From Laccaria trichodermophora (lineage: Eukaryota > Basidiomycota > Agaricomycetes > Agaricales > Hydnangiaceae): a stretch of 64,000 nt of DNA. The translations under genes and the position numbers were made by a program. Shown piece after piece: positions 11,756 through 22,692 of this stretch. The notes beneath the pieces were generated by a model. That model ran no database searches and was not told the DNA's origin. It saw only the letters and a program-made list of their open reading frames with translations. The stretch spans positions 744,001 through 808,000 of the forward strand of contig JACTVC010000021.1 in NCBI GenBank assembly GCA_018417955.1. The letters run 5' to 3'. Each line of letters begins with the position of its first letter. The stretch's first letter is position 1.

Positions 11756-12352
11756 TCACATTGAAGCAGAATATTTACCTATTCCTTCTTGACTGACAAC
11801 CAGACTGGCATGCCTCATTAAATTGACCATGATATACTGTTCGTTTTTCCCTTCCAGTTTGACTAAAATTTCCACATTTGGCTTGACCCGGTAAATTTGC
11901 AATTGGCAGAAATATACCTGCAAAATAAAAGATACCTTACTCCACATCTATCTCCCATCTTCCAATCAGATCTCCTGACTATTCACCTATGAGGGCGTAC
12001 TTAGAAGAGTTTGACTTTCCTTCGAGCCACAATTGTCCAATGACAATCAACAACTTTGACCATTTCTGACGTCTGCGATATTAAATCACCGAAACTCAGG
12101 GTTATGAGTATTGACATGGGAAGTTCGAATTATATACCTCAGCAGCACCCTCAAAAAAAAGAATGGTCAAGTCGAGATAGCGTTCCCCTGTCCCGTCTTC
12201 AGAAACGTTAACTTTGAATATTTTTGACCCTGTCAATATACACGGAGGTCTGAACCTGCGGTGTCAGCGTGTTCAGAGATAAGAGTTCTAGAACAAAGTA
12301 TAAGGATCATGAAGGACACACAGAAACGATCGTGAACTTACCCTCTAATCAT
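11756..12352 (-). CDS. Unknown small protein, multi-exon, tentative
   Basis: A plausible exon chain runs on the minus strand. An ATG at 12352 gives MIRG, then a GTAAGT donor. After the acceptor comes FRPPCILTGSKIFKVNVSED and GTGERYLDLTILFFEGAAE, all in one frame. A second donor, GTATAT, leads to TSEMVKVVDCHWTIVARRK. A further exon near 11770-11900 reads VYFCQLQIYRVKPNVEILVK and ends MRHASLVVSQEG. The joins keep phase except the last, whose donor is uncertain because one reading meets a TAA just before it. The hydrophobic/charged alternation looks like a beta-rich fold, but I do not recognise the family. Confidence 0.4.
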
Positions 12353-12559
12353 CTAAAAGGCAGTTAGAAATGCCCAACGAAAACTTGCGCCATTTTTTTA
12401 ACAACTCGCCAACACCTCCAACCACCGACCCGATATGGGTTATTCAGACTCTGACAACCCTGGTGATCGTCGCTTGACTGAAGTTCAAGGCTTGGATTTT
12501 AGGCGTGACTTGCGCTGCAGGGTGATCGTTTGGCTTTAGAAGGCTTGAGCAGAGTACCA

Positions 12560-12750
12560 GCCAGGAGACGCTCGAGCACGGGTGAGCTTTGAATTTTCCA
12601 AAAGGGCGACTCCGAGTCGATGCTCCGGCAAGGATGATGGTCCTCGACGCTTAGGCATGTATTTCTCAACGGTGACGCTCCGGCAAGGATGATGCTCGAC
12701 GCTCGAGCAAGGATGATGCTTGACGCTCGCTCGAGCAAGGGTGATCTTTT
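12560..12750. repeat. Degenerate GC-rich direct repeats, gacgctc(g/c)agcaaggatgatg-like
   Basis: Variants of gctc-gagcaaggatgatg recur at least five times, for example cgatgctccggcaaggatg, tgacgctccggcaaggatg and cgacgctcgagcaaggatg, with uneven spacing of roughly 24-90 bp. No protein reading is supported. Confidence 0.5.
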
Positions 12751-13390
12751 ACTGTCAAAACCCGATTGTCAATTCAGTTGACCTCGTGGTTTCCTACATC
12801 GACGAGACAGAATTCAGTTCCGGAACTGAAATAAATGGAGTAAAATGTCCGTTGTGCGCACTTTCAAATTGCCTCATCTGAATGTAGCCAAGACCTACTG
12901 AACGTGGCCTAAGTCAAGCAAGCATTCGCGTTTGGGAGTCATCGCGCTAATTCGAGATTCCTGCGTTGTGCGTGAAGGGAGGCCAGGGTGAGATGGTACC
13001 GATATATCTAGACAGGACGCGATATTTCCGAGCGTTTGAACTCTGTGCCGTCGCGTGATGTTGTGAACGGTAAAACTGTAAACGGAGATCTGGGTGTCAA
13101 ATGCATTTAGGTTTAAAAACGAAAGACCGTTTAAGAACGAAGTCCGACGACAGGGTTGTGCGACAAAGGGGCCGGTTTTGAATAAGAGTTTATCACTTTT
13201 CCAATCTTGCGAGTCGACGACGTATAGGGGAGTTGTGTGATTTTCCCTTACGTGTGGACCAGAACCCTAAAGAGGAGATCATATGGAGTAGCGGATGAAA
13301 TTGTAGTTTCGTTATTGGGAAGGCGGACGGACGCGCGCCCGATCGTGATCATCGATCCGTGGTTGTGGGTTGTCAACGACGGGTCCTTCG
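12751..13390. other. Intergenic, upstream region of the large disordered-protein gene
   Basis: No gene, RNA or transposon end is supported here. Confidence 0.4.
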
Positions 13391-13393
13391 ACG

Positions 13394-13400
13394 TATATAA
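13394..13400 (+). promoter_or_regulatory. TATA box, probable core promoter of the 13859-18255 gene
   Basis: tatataa (in acgtatataaactgc) is followed within 40 bp by a strong pyrimidine tract (cttcctcttcccctgccc...), an arrangement common at fungal transcription starts. If it serves the ATG at 13859, the leader is about 430 nt long and may be spliced. Confidence 0.45.
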
Positions 13401-13858
13401 ACTGCATACGAAACTGTCTCTCACCCATCCCTTCCTCTTCCCCTGCCCCTCCCCCTTCATTGTACTCTCGAAAGGAACGCGCACAGACCATCTAGGCATG
13501 AGTCATCCAAGGCAGTGCCATTACCCTAAAAAGGGAATTTTTTTCTGATTTGTTTACCATACAATGCGTGGGAATAAGGACCCCTTCCCGCCTCATTTGC
13601 TTTGCTTGTTCCCCCCTCCGTGCACACACGTTTTACCCTTGTAACAGTTTAACAGCTCCGAGTCTTCCGCTAGCCGCGCAAGATTTCATAGTCCATACCA
13701 GGAAGGAATCTACACTAAAGGCTATCTGTGAACGGAAGGAAGAGCTTGGACTAAGTGGCGTTTATTGGGCGATAATTGTCATTGAGGTATCTATACGTCC
13801 TTCCGCGTTGCGATATTTATTCGTTTACTTATCTCTTCATAGTCACATTCACCGAAAG

Positions 13859-16800
13859 ATGGCTGTACATCTTTCATGTCGGAGTGCCACTGAAGCCTCG
13901 TCGTCGTCCAGTAACAGCAATACCAGTCCGCCAGTATCACCTGTACGGAGGAGTCCTCGCTTCGTACCTCATCAAGAACCACAATCACCTCCTGCGAATA
14001 AACAAGTCAACCCGAGAAAAAGGCCTCGAGCGTCGGAGATCGCGTCGCCCGCATTACCAACCCCAGGACGCAGCAAATGTGCTCATCCTTCTACCGCCGT
14101 AGCTTCGATGTCGACGCCGCGCGCTGTCCGTGCTGAGAAACGGAGGAAGTTGCTTCCACAGCCAACTACGCCCACGTCACTGCCGCTGCTGCCGACGACG
14201 AGAATGACACGCGCGAGCAAGAGGAAATCGTTAGGCGGCGATGAGGAGCTTCAACTCGAAGTAGAGCAGCCAATGATGGTGCTAAGGAAGAAGAAAATGC
14301 GTAAAGATGAGTTGAATGAGTGTCCTGAGGTTTGGTTTCTATTTCTCTCATTTTAACAGCTTACTTACGACATCTCAGCAGAGTAAAGGAAAGAGCGTTG
14401 ATAAAGGAAAAGCAAAAGCGAGGGAGGAGCCAGTGTCTGCGCCGATCCCCACTCCAGCTCTTAGAAGAACAAGGAGAAAGTCGGCAGCGCTGCCCAGCGA
14501 CCCATCATCGTCATCATCATCCTCCCCACCTCCTCCTGCTCCCAATACCTCTACCTCTACCTCCACCCCTCAAACTACAACTATGCCCCCTTCATCATCA
14601 CCACCAACACCCACCACACCTTCCCCCAACCCATTCATCCAACCACCCCCCACACACGTCCAATCCCCACTCTCACCCACCACATCAACACGCACAAGTA
14701 TAACCATGCCCATCCGCCCGGGGCTCGTCACGCGGTCGTTGGCATCTGCATTGGCTAGGTCTTCTTCGGCTGCGACTTGGCCAAGTTCGTCGCTTGCTAG
14801 GGGAGGTACGAGTTCTTCGTCGTTGAATTTGGCGAATGGCCATGGATCGCCGAACCATACGCCGCCTGGATCGCCTACGAGGGCTTCGCCGCCGTTGGAT
14901 GCGATTGATTTGGGGCCTTTGCCGGCTTTGATGTTGCCGCCTAGATTGGGGTTGGGGATTTTGGGTGGTCCTGGTGCTGGATTGCAGGCACGGAATTTGC
15001 AGCAAAAGGTTCAGCAACAGCAACAGATTTCGGCCCATCAATCTCAACCTACGACGCAACTTCAACCAACGATCCAGCAACATACGACCCAACTTCGTTC
15101 CGTACCTACGACTCAACCTCAGCCTACGACTCAACCTCAGCCTACGACTCAACCTCAGCCTACGACTCAATCCCTACCTTCGACCCAACCTCAACCTACA
15201 ACCCAACCTAGATCAGCTGAAGAACCCCAACCCCAACCACAAACTCAAACCCAGCCCTCTCCTCCATCACCCTCGCCCATCTCCCCACCCTGCTTCCTTG
15301 GCCCATTCGATTCGCCTGAGCTCATCAGAGCAAGGGCGGACGATAGGGAGCGGATGCGTGAGTTGAGTTTGGTTGCAGATGGGCGTGTATCGGTATCGGT
15401 GGATGCATCACAAGTAGCTACAACTGAAGTGTCAAGCACATCAACGCAAGCTCCGACATCAACACCAACTGAACTACACAAGACACCTTTGGAAGAAACG
15501 GACCCTCTCCAAGATCAAGCACCGATACCAATACCCATCTCATTACCTACGCTGCCTTTGACAGTTCCGGTGCCTGGGGTACCGTCGCCTGTGCAGAGGG
15601 TACAGTTTACTGTGTTGAGGCCTCCTCCTCCTCCTCCTTTGGCGAGGGTTCAAGCTCAGGTTCAGTCGCCTGTACAGAGGGTTTCGTCGCCCGCGCCTGT
15701 GCCCGTGCAGAGGGTAGCGTCGCCTGTTCCTAGGGTTTCGTCGCCTCTGCCAGCCATTCAGTCACCCATGCAAAGCCTGGACATGCCTCTTCCGTTTGAT
15801 GGTGGGTATCAGGCTGTTGAGAATTATCAGCAGCATCAGCATCAGCATCAGTGTGGGGAGGGGTTGTTTACGCAGATTGGGCAATCGTCGCAGGTTGGGC
15901 AGATGCAGGAGCAGGAGAGAGAGTTGGAGGGGTATCAGCGGGAGTATCAGCAGCAGCAGCAGGGGGGGGAACAGTACCAACAGCAGATACAGATGCCGGA
16001 GGTCCAGATGCATGAGATCCCGCAGGTTCAGCTGCATGAGCTTTCGCAGGTTCAATTGCATGAGCAGTTACATGAACACTCACAAGTCCAAGTCCAGCTC
16101 CATGAACACCCACAAGTACAGCTACAGGAACACCAGCAGCACCAGCAACAGGGGTACCCAGCCGCACCTGCGCCGATGTGGTGGGAGGAACAGCCCAGGA
16201 TTGAGAAGGAGTGGGGGGTTTGGAAGATTGCTTGTAAGATGCGTGTTTGGGAGCTGTACGTGTCTTTTTTTTTTTTGGAGGTCGTTTTTTGTGCGCTTTT
16301 CTTTTGATTCGAGTGGAAGATTGAGTTTTTTCTTTTACCATCTTACTTCTTTTCCTTTTCCTGTGCTTCACAAACGAAGATACTGACGTGTCTTTTCATC
16401 TCACAGACGCCGTCGCTATACACCCGACGCCATTCGCCTCCTCGTCGCGCAAGAAGCACACGACTATTTTTCAGTGCGCGGGTTCCCTCCAGGGTATCAG
16501 CGTGGGCGGATAGGCATGTTCATGGACGAGGAGTATTATGATTGGGAGTTGGCGAGCGATGAGGAGGATGAGGATGATGATGAGAGTTATGAAGATGAAA
16601 GCTACGAGGATGGTGAGGGGAAGATGGATGAGGGTGAAGAACACAACGACTGCGAGGGGAAGCAGGTGGTAACTGACCATCCTGAGGGAGAGGAACAACC
16701 AAGCTCGAAACCCTCTTCCCCTTCTCCTTCATCGCCTTCCTCTCCAGCGGCTATTCAACCTGAAGACGCTGACTGCTCGGACGAAGATGCAGAGGGTGAA

Positions 16801-18255
16801 ATGGAGGTTGACCTCGAAGCGCTCTCGGATCCCTCGTTCAACGCTGAACTGTCCTCACCAACGTCTCCCATCACGTCTCCCCCTCCTCCGCCCTCTCCGC
16901 AATCTGCACTTTTATCCTCGTTTTACGTTCCCCCAATCTCTCCACCTTCTTCGCCGTATGAGATGAGTTCGCCTCTGAACCTGCCCTCGCCTTATTCGTA
17001 CGACATGGATGCTGCGTCTTCGGCTCCTTCACCGATACAATCACCACTTCAGCAAATGCACCTTGCGCCTCCTTCACCCATTTTGCCGTTACCGCCTCCA
17101 CGACTGGGGAGCGTGCGTGTCTATATGCTGAGACACTTGGAGGTGGGTATGAAGGTTGTGGGGAGGGGCACACCTGTTGATAGGGTGAGGGCGCAAGAGT
17201 GGATTAGGGGTCGAAGTGCGGGTAGTGCGGCTGGGGATGAGAAAGGGGGAGGAAGTAGTGGGGAGACAGGGGAAGACAAAGACAAGGAGAAAGGGGAGAG
17301 GCCAAAGTTGAGGGTTGATGTTGATGTTGATGGTGTGGGTGCTAGTGAGGAGACGACTCATCCTATGAGTCTGCCTAGCGCCGCTGACATTATTACTGGA
17401 GATGGGATCGAGCTGCCGGAGAACACGATGGGCCTTCCTGAAGCTGTGCTCTCTCACTCGTCGCCGTATCGCCCGCCCACGCCCATGCCCTTGTCTTTAC
17501 CGGCTATGTCTATGTCCTTGCCGCCCATGCCCATGTCCTCGCCTATGCCCTTGCAAACGCCCACACCAATGTCCCTGCCCACGCCAATACCGATGTCCAT
17601 GTCCTTACCCTTGCCGCAAGCGCCGGCGTGTAGTGGTGGTGGCAATAACGTGCAAGTGGACAACATGACCGATATGCGAGTGGACAGCATTGCCGAAATG
17701 CGAATGGACATGATGGCCGAGATGAAGTCGCAACAGCACTTGACGGGAAAACCCTATTTGCCTGAGCCGCAGCTAACGGGCAAGCCTTACATGCCAGGCC
17801 AGGCTGTGTGGGATGAGTTCTTGGCTTGTATTGAGCCTAGTGATACTGGATCCGATCAGCAGCAGCAGCAACAGCAGCAAGATCAACAACGGTCCTTCTC
17901 ACCTTCCTGTTCATCATCGTCTTCCTCGCCTCTTAACTCGGGCCAAGATACAATGCGCCCTTCGCCCCCACTGACACCGCCCTCGCCGACAGAGATGTTT
18001 GGCATGGGCATGTTTGGGATGGGGTTTGGCGTGGGGATGGGGGTGGGCATTGGGATTGGTGTGGGGATGGGGATGGGTGTTAATGTTAATGCTGCTGCTG
18101 CAGCTGGGTGGATGGGCGAGCATTCGCATGCGCATTCGGTATCGGTGCCTGCTTCGCCGCAACCTTCGTCTCCTGTGAGCGAGGCTGGAGGGGGAAGTGC
18201 GTATGGGGAGTCGGCTGGGAACCATAGCAGTACGCTGAGCTTTGCGCTTGGTTAA
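13859..18255 (+). CDS. Large intrinsically disordered Ser/Pro/Gln-rich protein (about 1398 aa)
   Basis: Three exons (13859-14329, 14379-16255, 16407-18255) sum to exactly 1399 codons including the stop. The second intron uses GTACGT with phase 2 and rejoins as MRVWE-L-RRRYTPDAIRLL. The protein is mostly low complexity: Ser/Thr/Pro tracts, basic KRRK clusters near residues 50-150 that could act as nuclear localisation signals, TTQPQP repeats near 300, poly-Gln, LHEH-QVQ repeats near 600, then a non-repetitive block RRRYTPDAIRLLVAQEAHDY with FSVRGFPPGYQRGRIGMFMD and an acidic tail (DEEDEDDDES). Near residue 880 lies the motif VGRGTPVDRVRAQEWIRG, also found in the 422-aa protein downstream. A Met/Pro-rich and a Gly/Met-rich stretch close the protein. 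Composition suggests a nuclear regulatory or scaffold protein, but I do not recognise a family. Confidence 0.75.
15109..15175 (+). repeat. 18-bp coding minisatellite (TTQPQP)n
   Basis: cctacgactcaacctcag is repeated head to tail about 3.5 times with near-perfect identity inside the disordered-protein gene. Looser versions extend from about 15040 to 15215. The period is a multiple of three, so copy-number change keeps the frame. Confidence 0.8.
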
Positions 18256-18437
18256 ACCGGCTGGTTGGTGCGCGTTATGGCCATGGAATTTGATGGTTGG
18301 ATTTCCTTTATTGGGGGTTTTTTTTTGGATGGACGGTTTTTTTCTTTTCCTACAACTCGTGTGTTTTGGTTATTGAATCTCTCTCCTCTCTGTGTACCAC
18401 ATATATCTCCTTTTATTTTTTTTCTCCTCTTCCTTTA

Positions 18438-18974
18438 GAGTCTGTTCGGCTGAAAAACCTGCCCAGGTTTTTGGAAAACCTAGTTACTGAATATAGCAAC
18501 TTTTGATGGTTCCCCTTTCAAGCCCTTTTACCTACTGAAAATATTCAGACTCCGCAGGGTTTCTTCCCATCACCGCCTAAACCTTTCCACGGTACCTCAA
18601 TGATGTCCCGAAGCCTCTCGTCATCGTTCAATACAGTGAGCTCACATATAGCACACTTCTATTGCCTAAATCTTCTTTTCTTTTCTTTTCTACTTTAAAA
18701 ATATCAGCAGGCAGAATTTATTGTATCAGATGATTTGCATTGAAAATAATTATAACTTATGAGCTCACTGTGCTTGACAGCGAGCAGCATGTTTGGGATG
18801 TTGTCCATCAACATGTGACAGCATGGAAGGTTTTGACGTCGTGTGAGGAACGACCATGCGGAGTTCAAATACTTTCTTAGGTAAAAGGGCTTGAAAGGGG
18901 AACCATCAAAAGTTGCTATATTCGGTAACTAGGTTTTCCAAAAACCTGGGCAGGTTTTTCAGCCGAACAGACTC
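18438..18974. mobile_element. 537-bp Tourist/PIF-Harbinger-like MITE with long TIRs
   Basis: The left end GAGTCTGTTCGGCTGAAAAA is matched in reverse complement at the right end. The inverted repeats agree for about 95 bp with one or two mismatches (TACTGAATA versus TACCGAATA) and continue to about 130 bp with more mismatches. The element is flanked on both sides by TTA (18435-18437 and 18975-18977), the 3-bp target duplication typical of PIF/Harbinger elements, and the end resembles their usual G-G-TCTGTTTGG-like terminus. The interior has no transposase, so it is non-autonomous. It sits about 180 bp past the stop of the large disordered-protein gene, probably in its 3' UTR or terminator region. 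Confidence 0.85.
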
Positions 18975-18977
18975 TTA

Positions 18978-19925
18978 GATATTTATGACCCCCTCTCACG
19001 AGTCATAGGTGTTGGTACTATATATTATCTCTGTGCTATCATGACTACTTGCTTACCGCTACTCATCTTTGCTTTGTATCGTTGTAGGATCTTTGGGAAA
19101 TATCCCTTGTTCAATATACTCGCTTTTTGGAGGAACATTGGGGCTGGGATCGGTTATTAGTTTGAATGCCTTGGAGTTGTGCTCCAAACGATTTCTTGTT
19201 TTGGTTCCTTACAACCGCCACCACCGTCGTTTATGCTGAGGTTTTGGGCGGTCTTGCATCCGCGGAAATGGGGATGGCTAAGTGAACGTTATGCTTATTG
19301 GCAATTTGCAACGTCGCCTTAAAAGTTAAGCTGAATGATAAAATCCTTCCAGACGTTAAAATACGCTCAATTCTTTGCTTCATAACAGTTCAACTGCGCA
19401 GTATGGATCATTCAGCGCACAATGAGCACTATTCAGTGTCCTTTGAATTCATCAACAGCCACTTGATGATGAAGCCCATCGATAATGGAGCAACAGCCCA
19501 TCGATGATGCAGGACCAACACCGCTGATGATGACCAGTTGAGAGTTTCCCTCACCCCTTCCACCTGATCGGTATTAAGTACTGACCTTGATGTGATCTAG
19601 GGCTCCTTACGCTTGGGTGTAATGCTATGCTTTCGAAGCGAACGCAGCTCTCAAGAGACTTCCCACAGCAAGGCGAGCGCGGAGTCGGCGAATGTCACTG
19701 GATGATTGTTCTGAATGCTCGTGGAGACAAGTGCGCCCACTTTCGCCTCATTTCCTTGCTCTTGTCTGACGATGTATTGTCACGGTATTGCAGTGAGCTC
19801 TGACGCACCCGCGACCCCAAATCATGGCCCTAGTCGGTAGAAGCTTCGGAACCCAGAATGTTTCCATTGCATCTTACGTCAAAAGAAGCCACCCTTCTCC
19901 TACTGTATATGTGTAAATACGCCAA
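18978..19925. other. Intergenic, no gene recognised
   Basis: Only short open frames occur and none looks protein-like. No repeat or RNA gene is supported. Confidence 0.35.
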
Positions 19926-20340
19926 CTATGCAGTGGCTTCCTCGCCTCGCGTCGTTCTCTGGTTCCTTGTGCCAGCCTCGTTACCTTGAGGCCCACTAAA
20001 TCGTAAGTGAAGCTTGGTCTCCTCTGCCGATTCAAAAGCCAGTTGCTCACAGTTGACACCCCAAATAGCCCGGACCCCTTCTTCCGCCTCCTTGGAAGCT
20101 CTCTTTTGAAACGCCGTAAAGGGATTATACCTTGAACGTAATTCCCGGTCTTCAGCGTGTTTCCAGAACGCCAAGTTAATAAGACACTCCGAGCTATCCG
20201 TGGATTGCTCATCGAGTGGAGCATCCTTTTTGCCCTCACCGGCCGTTGAAGGAAGAGCCCTCTTTCTCCTCCCGCTTTCACTCAGCCCACTCCCGAAGAC
20301 GGGGGCTTTTTTGTTTCTTTCTTTCGACTTAGCTTCAGAA
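19926..20340 (-). CDS. Possible small basic protein, unknown, start not found
   Basis: One minus-strand frame is open from the leader of the divergent 20369-21700 gene down to a stop at 19926. It reads like a real charged helical protein: SESGRRKRALPSTAGEGKKD, DEQSTDSSECLINLAFWKHA, EDRELRSRYNPFTAFQKRAS, then EAEEGVRAIWGVNCEQLAFE. No ATG lies in the open part, so an upstream exon would be needed. The compositional regularity is the only support. It could equally be a decayed gene. Confidence 0.3.
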
Positions 20341-20368
20341 CAAGCCGCAAATACAAACCAGAGAAGAC

Positions 20369-21700
20369 ATGTAAGTCGTAAATTCTGCTGTTGTGTCTCG
20401 TAACATCCGGCTCAATAGCTTTCTTTTTCACAGGGCATCGTTGTATCGCTCTGACACGATTAGGCCAAACGGGAGCCGTTATGTTGAAGCATCGACAACG
20501 CCTGATGAGGATGACGACGACAACAAGACCATTCGCAGCATCCATGACATGTCACAAGACGCCGCCCTCTTTGAATTCACGGATTTTGAGCTGGATCTAT
20601 CCTGCCTCTCTACACCACCTTCACCTGCTGCGTCTACCTCTAATTTACCGCCAGACACGCCCTCCCCTCCCCCATCACCCCAACCCCAGCTTTCTCGAGC
20701 CACATCATTTACTACCTCATATGCATCACAAACCATTGTGAAAAAGCCGTCGAAAAAGCTGTCAATACCCAAGTTCGTCTCTCTCCCGTCGTCCTCCAAC
20801 GGCACAAGGGGATCCTGGCCTCTGGTCAAATATGCCGGGCGCGGGACACCTATCGACCGTACACGCAGGATGGAATGGGGTGGCTCCATTTCCGAGTCAG
20901 AGGAAGTCGGCGAAGATGGAGTGCTGTTCTCCGCAGTCCGCTCTACGTCGTTAGAGTCGGCCAGTCGGCCGTCCCAGCGTTCTGCGCGGTCTGTGACGCC
21001 CGAGTGGAGCTACCTCTCACCGTTGTCTTCTGTGCGCTCGCGCTCGCCCGAGTCGAATTCGCATTCAAGAAGCGAGGCGTCTCTGCATGAGCAAGCGCCC
21101 GAGTTGGCTCCGATTTCGATTGAAGACGAATGGGATTCTATCATACAAAGTGTCTTGGGGTCCAAGACCTCCGAACCCTCCTCTTCGTCCTCTGCTTCTG
21201 AGACGCAGCAAAGTTCCGAGGCTGACGCTGATGCCCAGCCACAACAGCAGAAACGCAGACTAGTGCCTGTTGTCGAGTTCCCCATGATGTCCCCGGAACA
21301 GATCAGGCAGTTAAACACGGGGCTCGAGATTGATCTGGGCATTGACAAGGCCTTGGATTTGGGGCTTGGTCCTCGGGGGATGAACTTGATAAATTTGGGA
21401 TTGTTACCTTCGTCAGCCAGCGGACGTGATACGCCGTCGATGTACTCCCAGCCTAATACGCCTAGGGAGTCTCCACCCCCATCTGTTCGTCATCAGCACT
21501 TCAAACAAGAAGAAGCAGAGCAGGAGGTTGAGCTTGAAACCCCACCGCCGGAGCATGCGTCGCCTACCAGCATGAAAGCTGCGGATCATGATCAAGTGTT
21601 GTTCGAGCCAAAGACGGAGGGCTATCCATGGTGGCGGAAGGTGCTGTACAGGTTGAGAAAGATGCAGAATGTGATGCATCATAATAGAAGAAGGTTCTAG
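20369..21700 (+). CDS. Disordered Ser/Pro-rich protein with GRGTP motif (422 aa); start codon split by an intron
   Basis: The leader ends gaagacAT at 20370, followed by a GTAAGT donor. The acceptor ttttcacag at 20433 restores AT|G GCA TCG, giving MASLYRSDTIRPNG. The coding length (2 + 1267 nt) is exactly 423 codons including the stop. The protein is acidic and Ser/Pro-rich: DEDDDDNK near residue 25, LSTPPSPAAS near 65, and a GRGTPIDRTRRMEWGG motif near residue 145 matching GRGTPVDRVRAQEWIRG of the 1398-aa protein upstream. A more ordered block, MSPEQIRQLNTGLEIDLGID, lies near 290. The basic C terminus is WWRKVLYRLRKMQNVMHHNR. The motif and tandem position suggest that the two genes are distant relatives or act together. 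The function is not recognised. Confidence 0.75.
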
Positions 21701-22324
21701 GGTGATTGTTACCTTCCTGGACTTGGACGCTCCGGAGATGAAGATGACGGACTCCGCGTGCCTCCTCATCCATTTCTTGGTCGCTTTTCTTTTTCTTGCT
21801 TCTCTATCGACATTCTAGGGACTCTTGATTCGTTGCAACCAAGTCAATACATACATGAAGTTATGGTTTTGTTCTTCCGCAGTCGAGGTCGTTGCGACGT
21901 CCTTGGGCCAGCCATTCATTTAATCCCCTTTATTACCACCTATCTACCAGGTACCCCCACACTCCCTTGTCTCAATTTTTTTTCGGTCGGAAATACAGGC
22001 ATTATTGCACTAGTTTCCAGCTCCAAGTTGCTTATGATGGAGTCCAAAGAGCCTCGTGTGAGAATTATTGACTCGGTATCTGAAAGTTGTTCCTCGGCGA
22101 CTTCCAGCAAATCTGAACTCTCGTTTCATACGGAATGTCCGGGAAGATGCATATAATAAGATTACCAACTCTATCACACTCAAATGTACATAATTACCCA
22201 TGGGGCCAGTTTTTTTCATGTTTTCTCACAGGGATATCCCGCCCATATCTAGTCTCTCCTAGACAGACTTCGATATTATGTGAAGTCGTACCTTTGTTCA
22301 CGATAATATGAACATCATGCATCA
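21701..22324. other. Intergenic, 3' region, no gene recognised
   Basis: This holds the probable 3' UTR of the preceding gene. No gene or repeat is supported. Sequence shared with the other duplication copies starts at about 22325. Confidence 0.35.
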
Positions 22325-22692
22325 TGTCCGAGTCCCACGGAGGACAGGTGTTTGTCAGTTTCGAGATAACCAAACACTGGCAAAACAGGCTGGTTTGCCT
22401 TTCAGCCTTGTTCTCTTTTAGTCAGCTCTCAAAATTCGAGCTTAAACGACGCGGCAAAGCTAGAACAACGGTCTTTGTATTTCCCCTCAACAAACCAAAC
22501 TAGTCGGCACCGCAGTCACCACGGTGACTTTGTTCTACGTTACTTCTGCCATATTAAACAACCATTGAAATACGACCTCCCTTGCGATGTGCCCATCAAT
22601 TCTACAAATTCTCCTCATTTCTGTACGTCAGTATTTTGGTTATATCTCTTGAAAGTTCTACTTACGAAACCGTTCCCAGACTCTGATCCAGC

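Noticed and set aside
14685..16386. Arg/Ser-rich and Leu-rich open frames on both strands opposite the large disordered-protein gene
   Set aside because: They arise from low-complexity, repeat-rich coding DNA in the other frames. The three-exon model closes exactly in frame and accounts for the region.
15796..16386. Serine/arginine-rich 196-codon frame resembling an SR protein
   Set aside because: It is a frame-shifted reading of poly-Gln/Glu codons (cag-rich DNA) and runs into the intron of the real gene.
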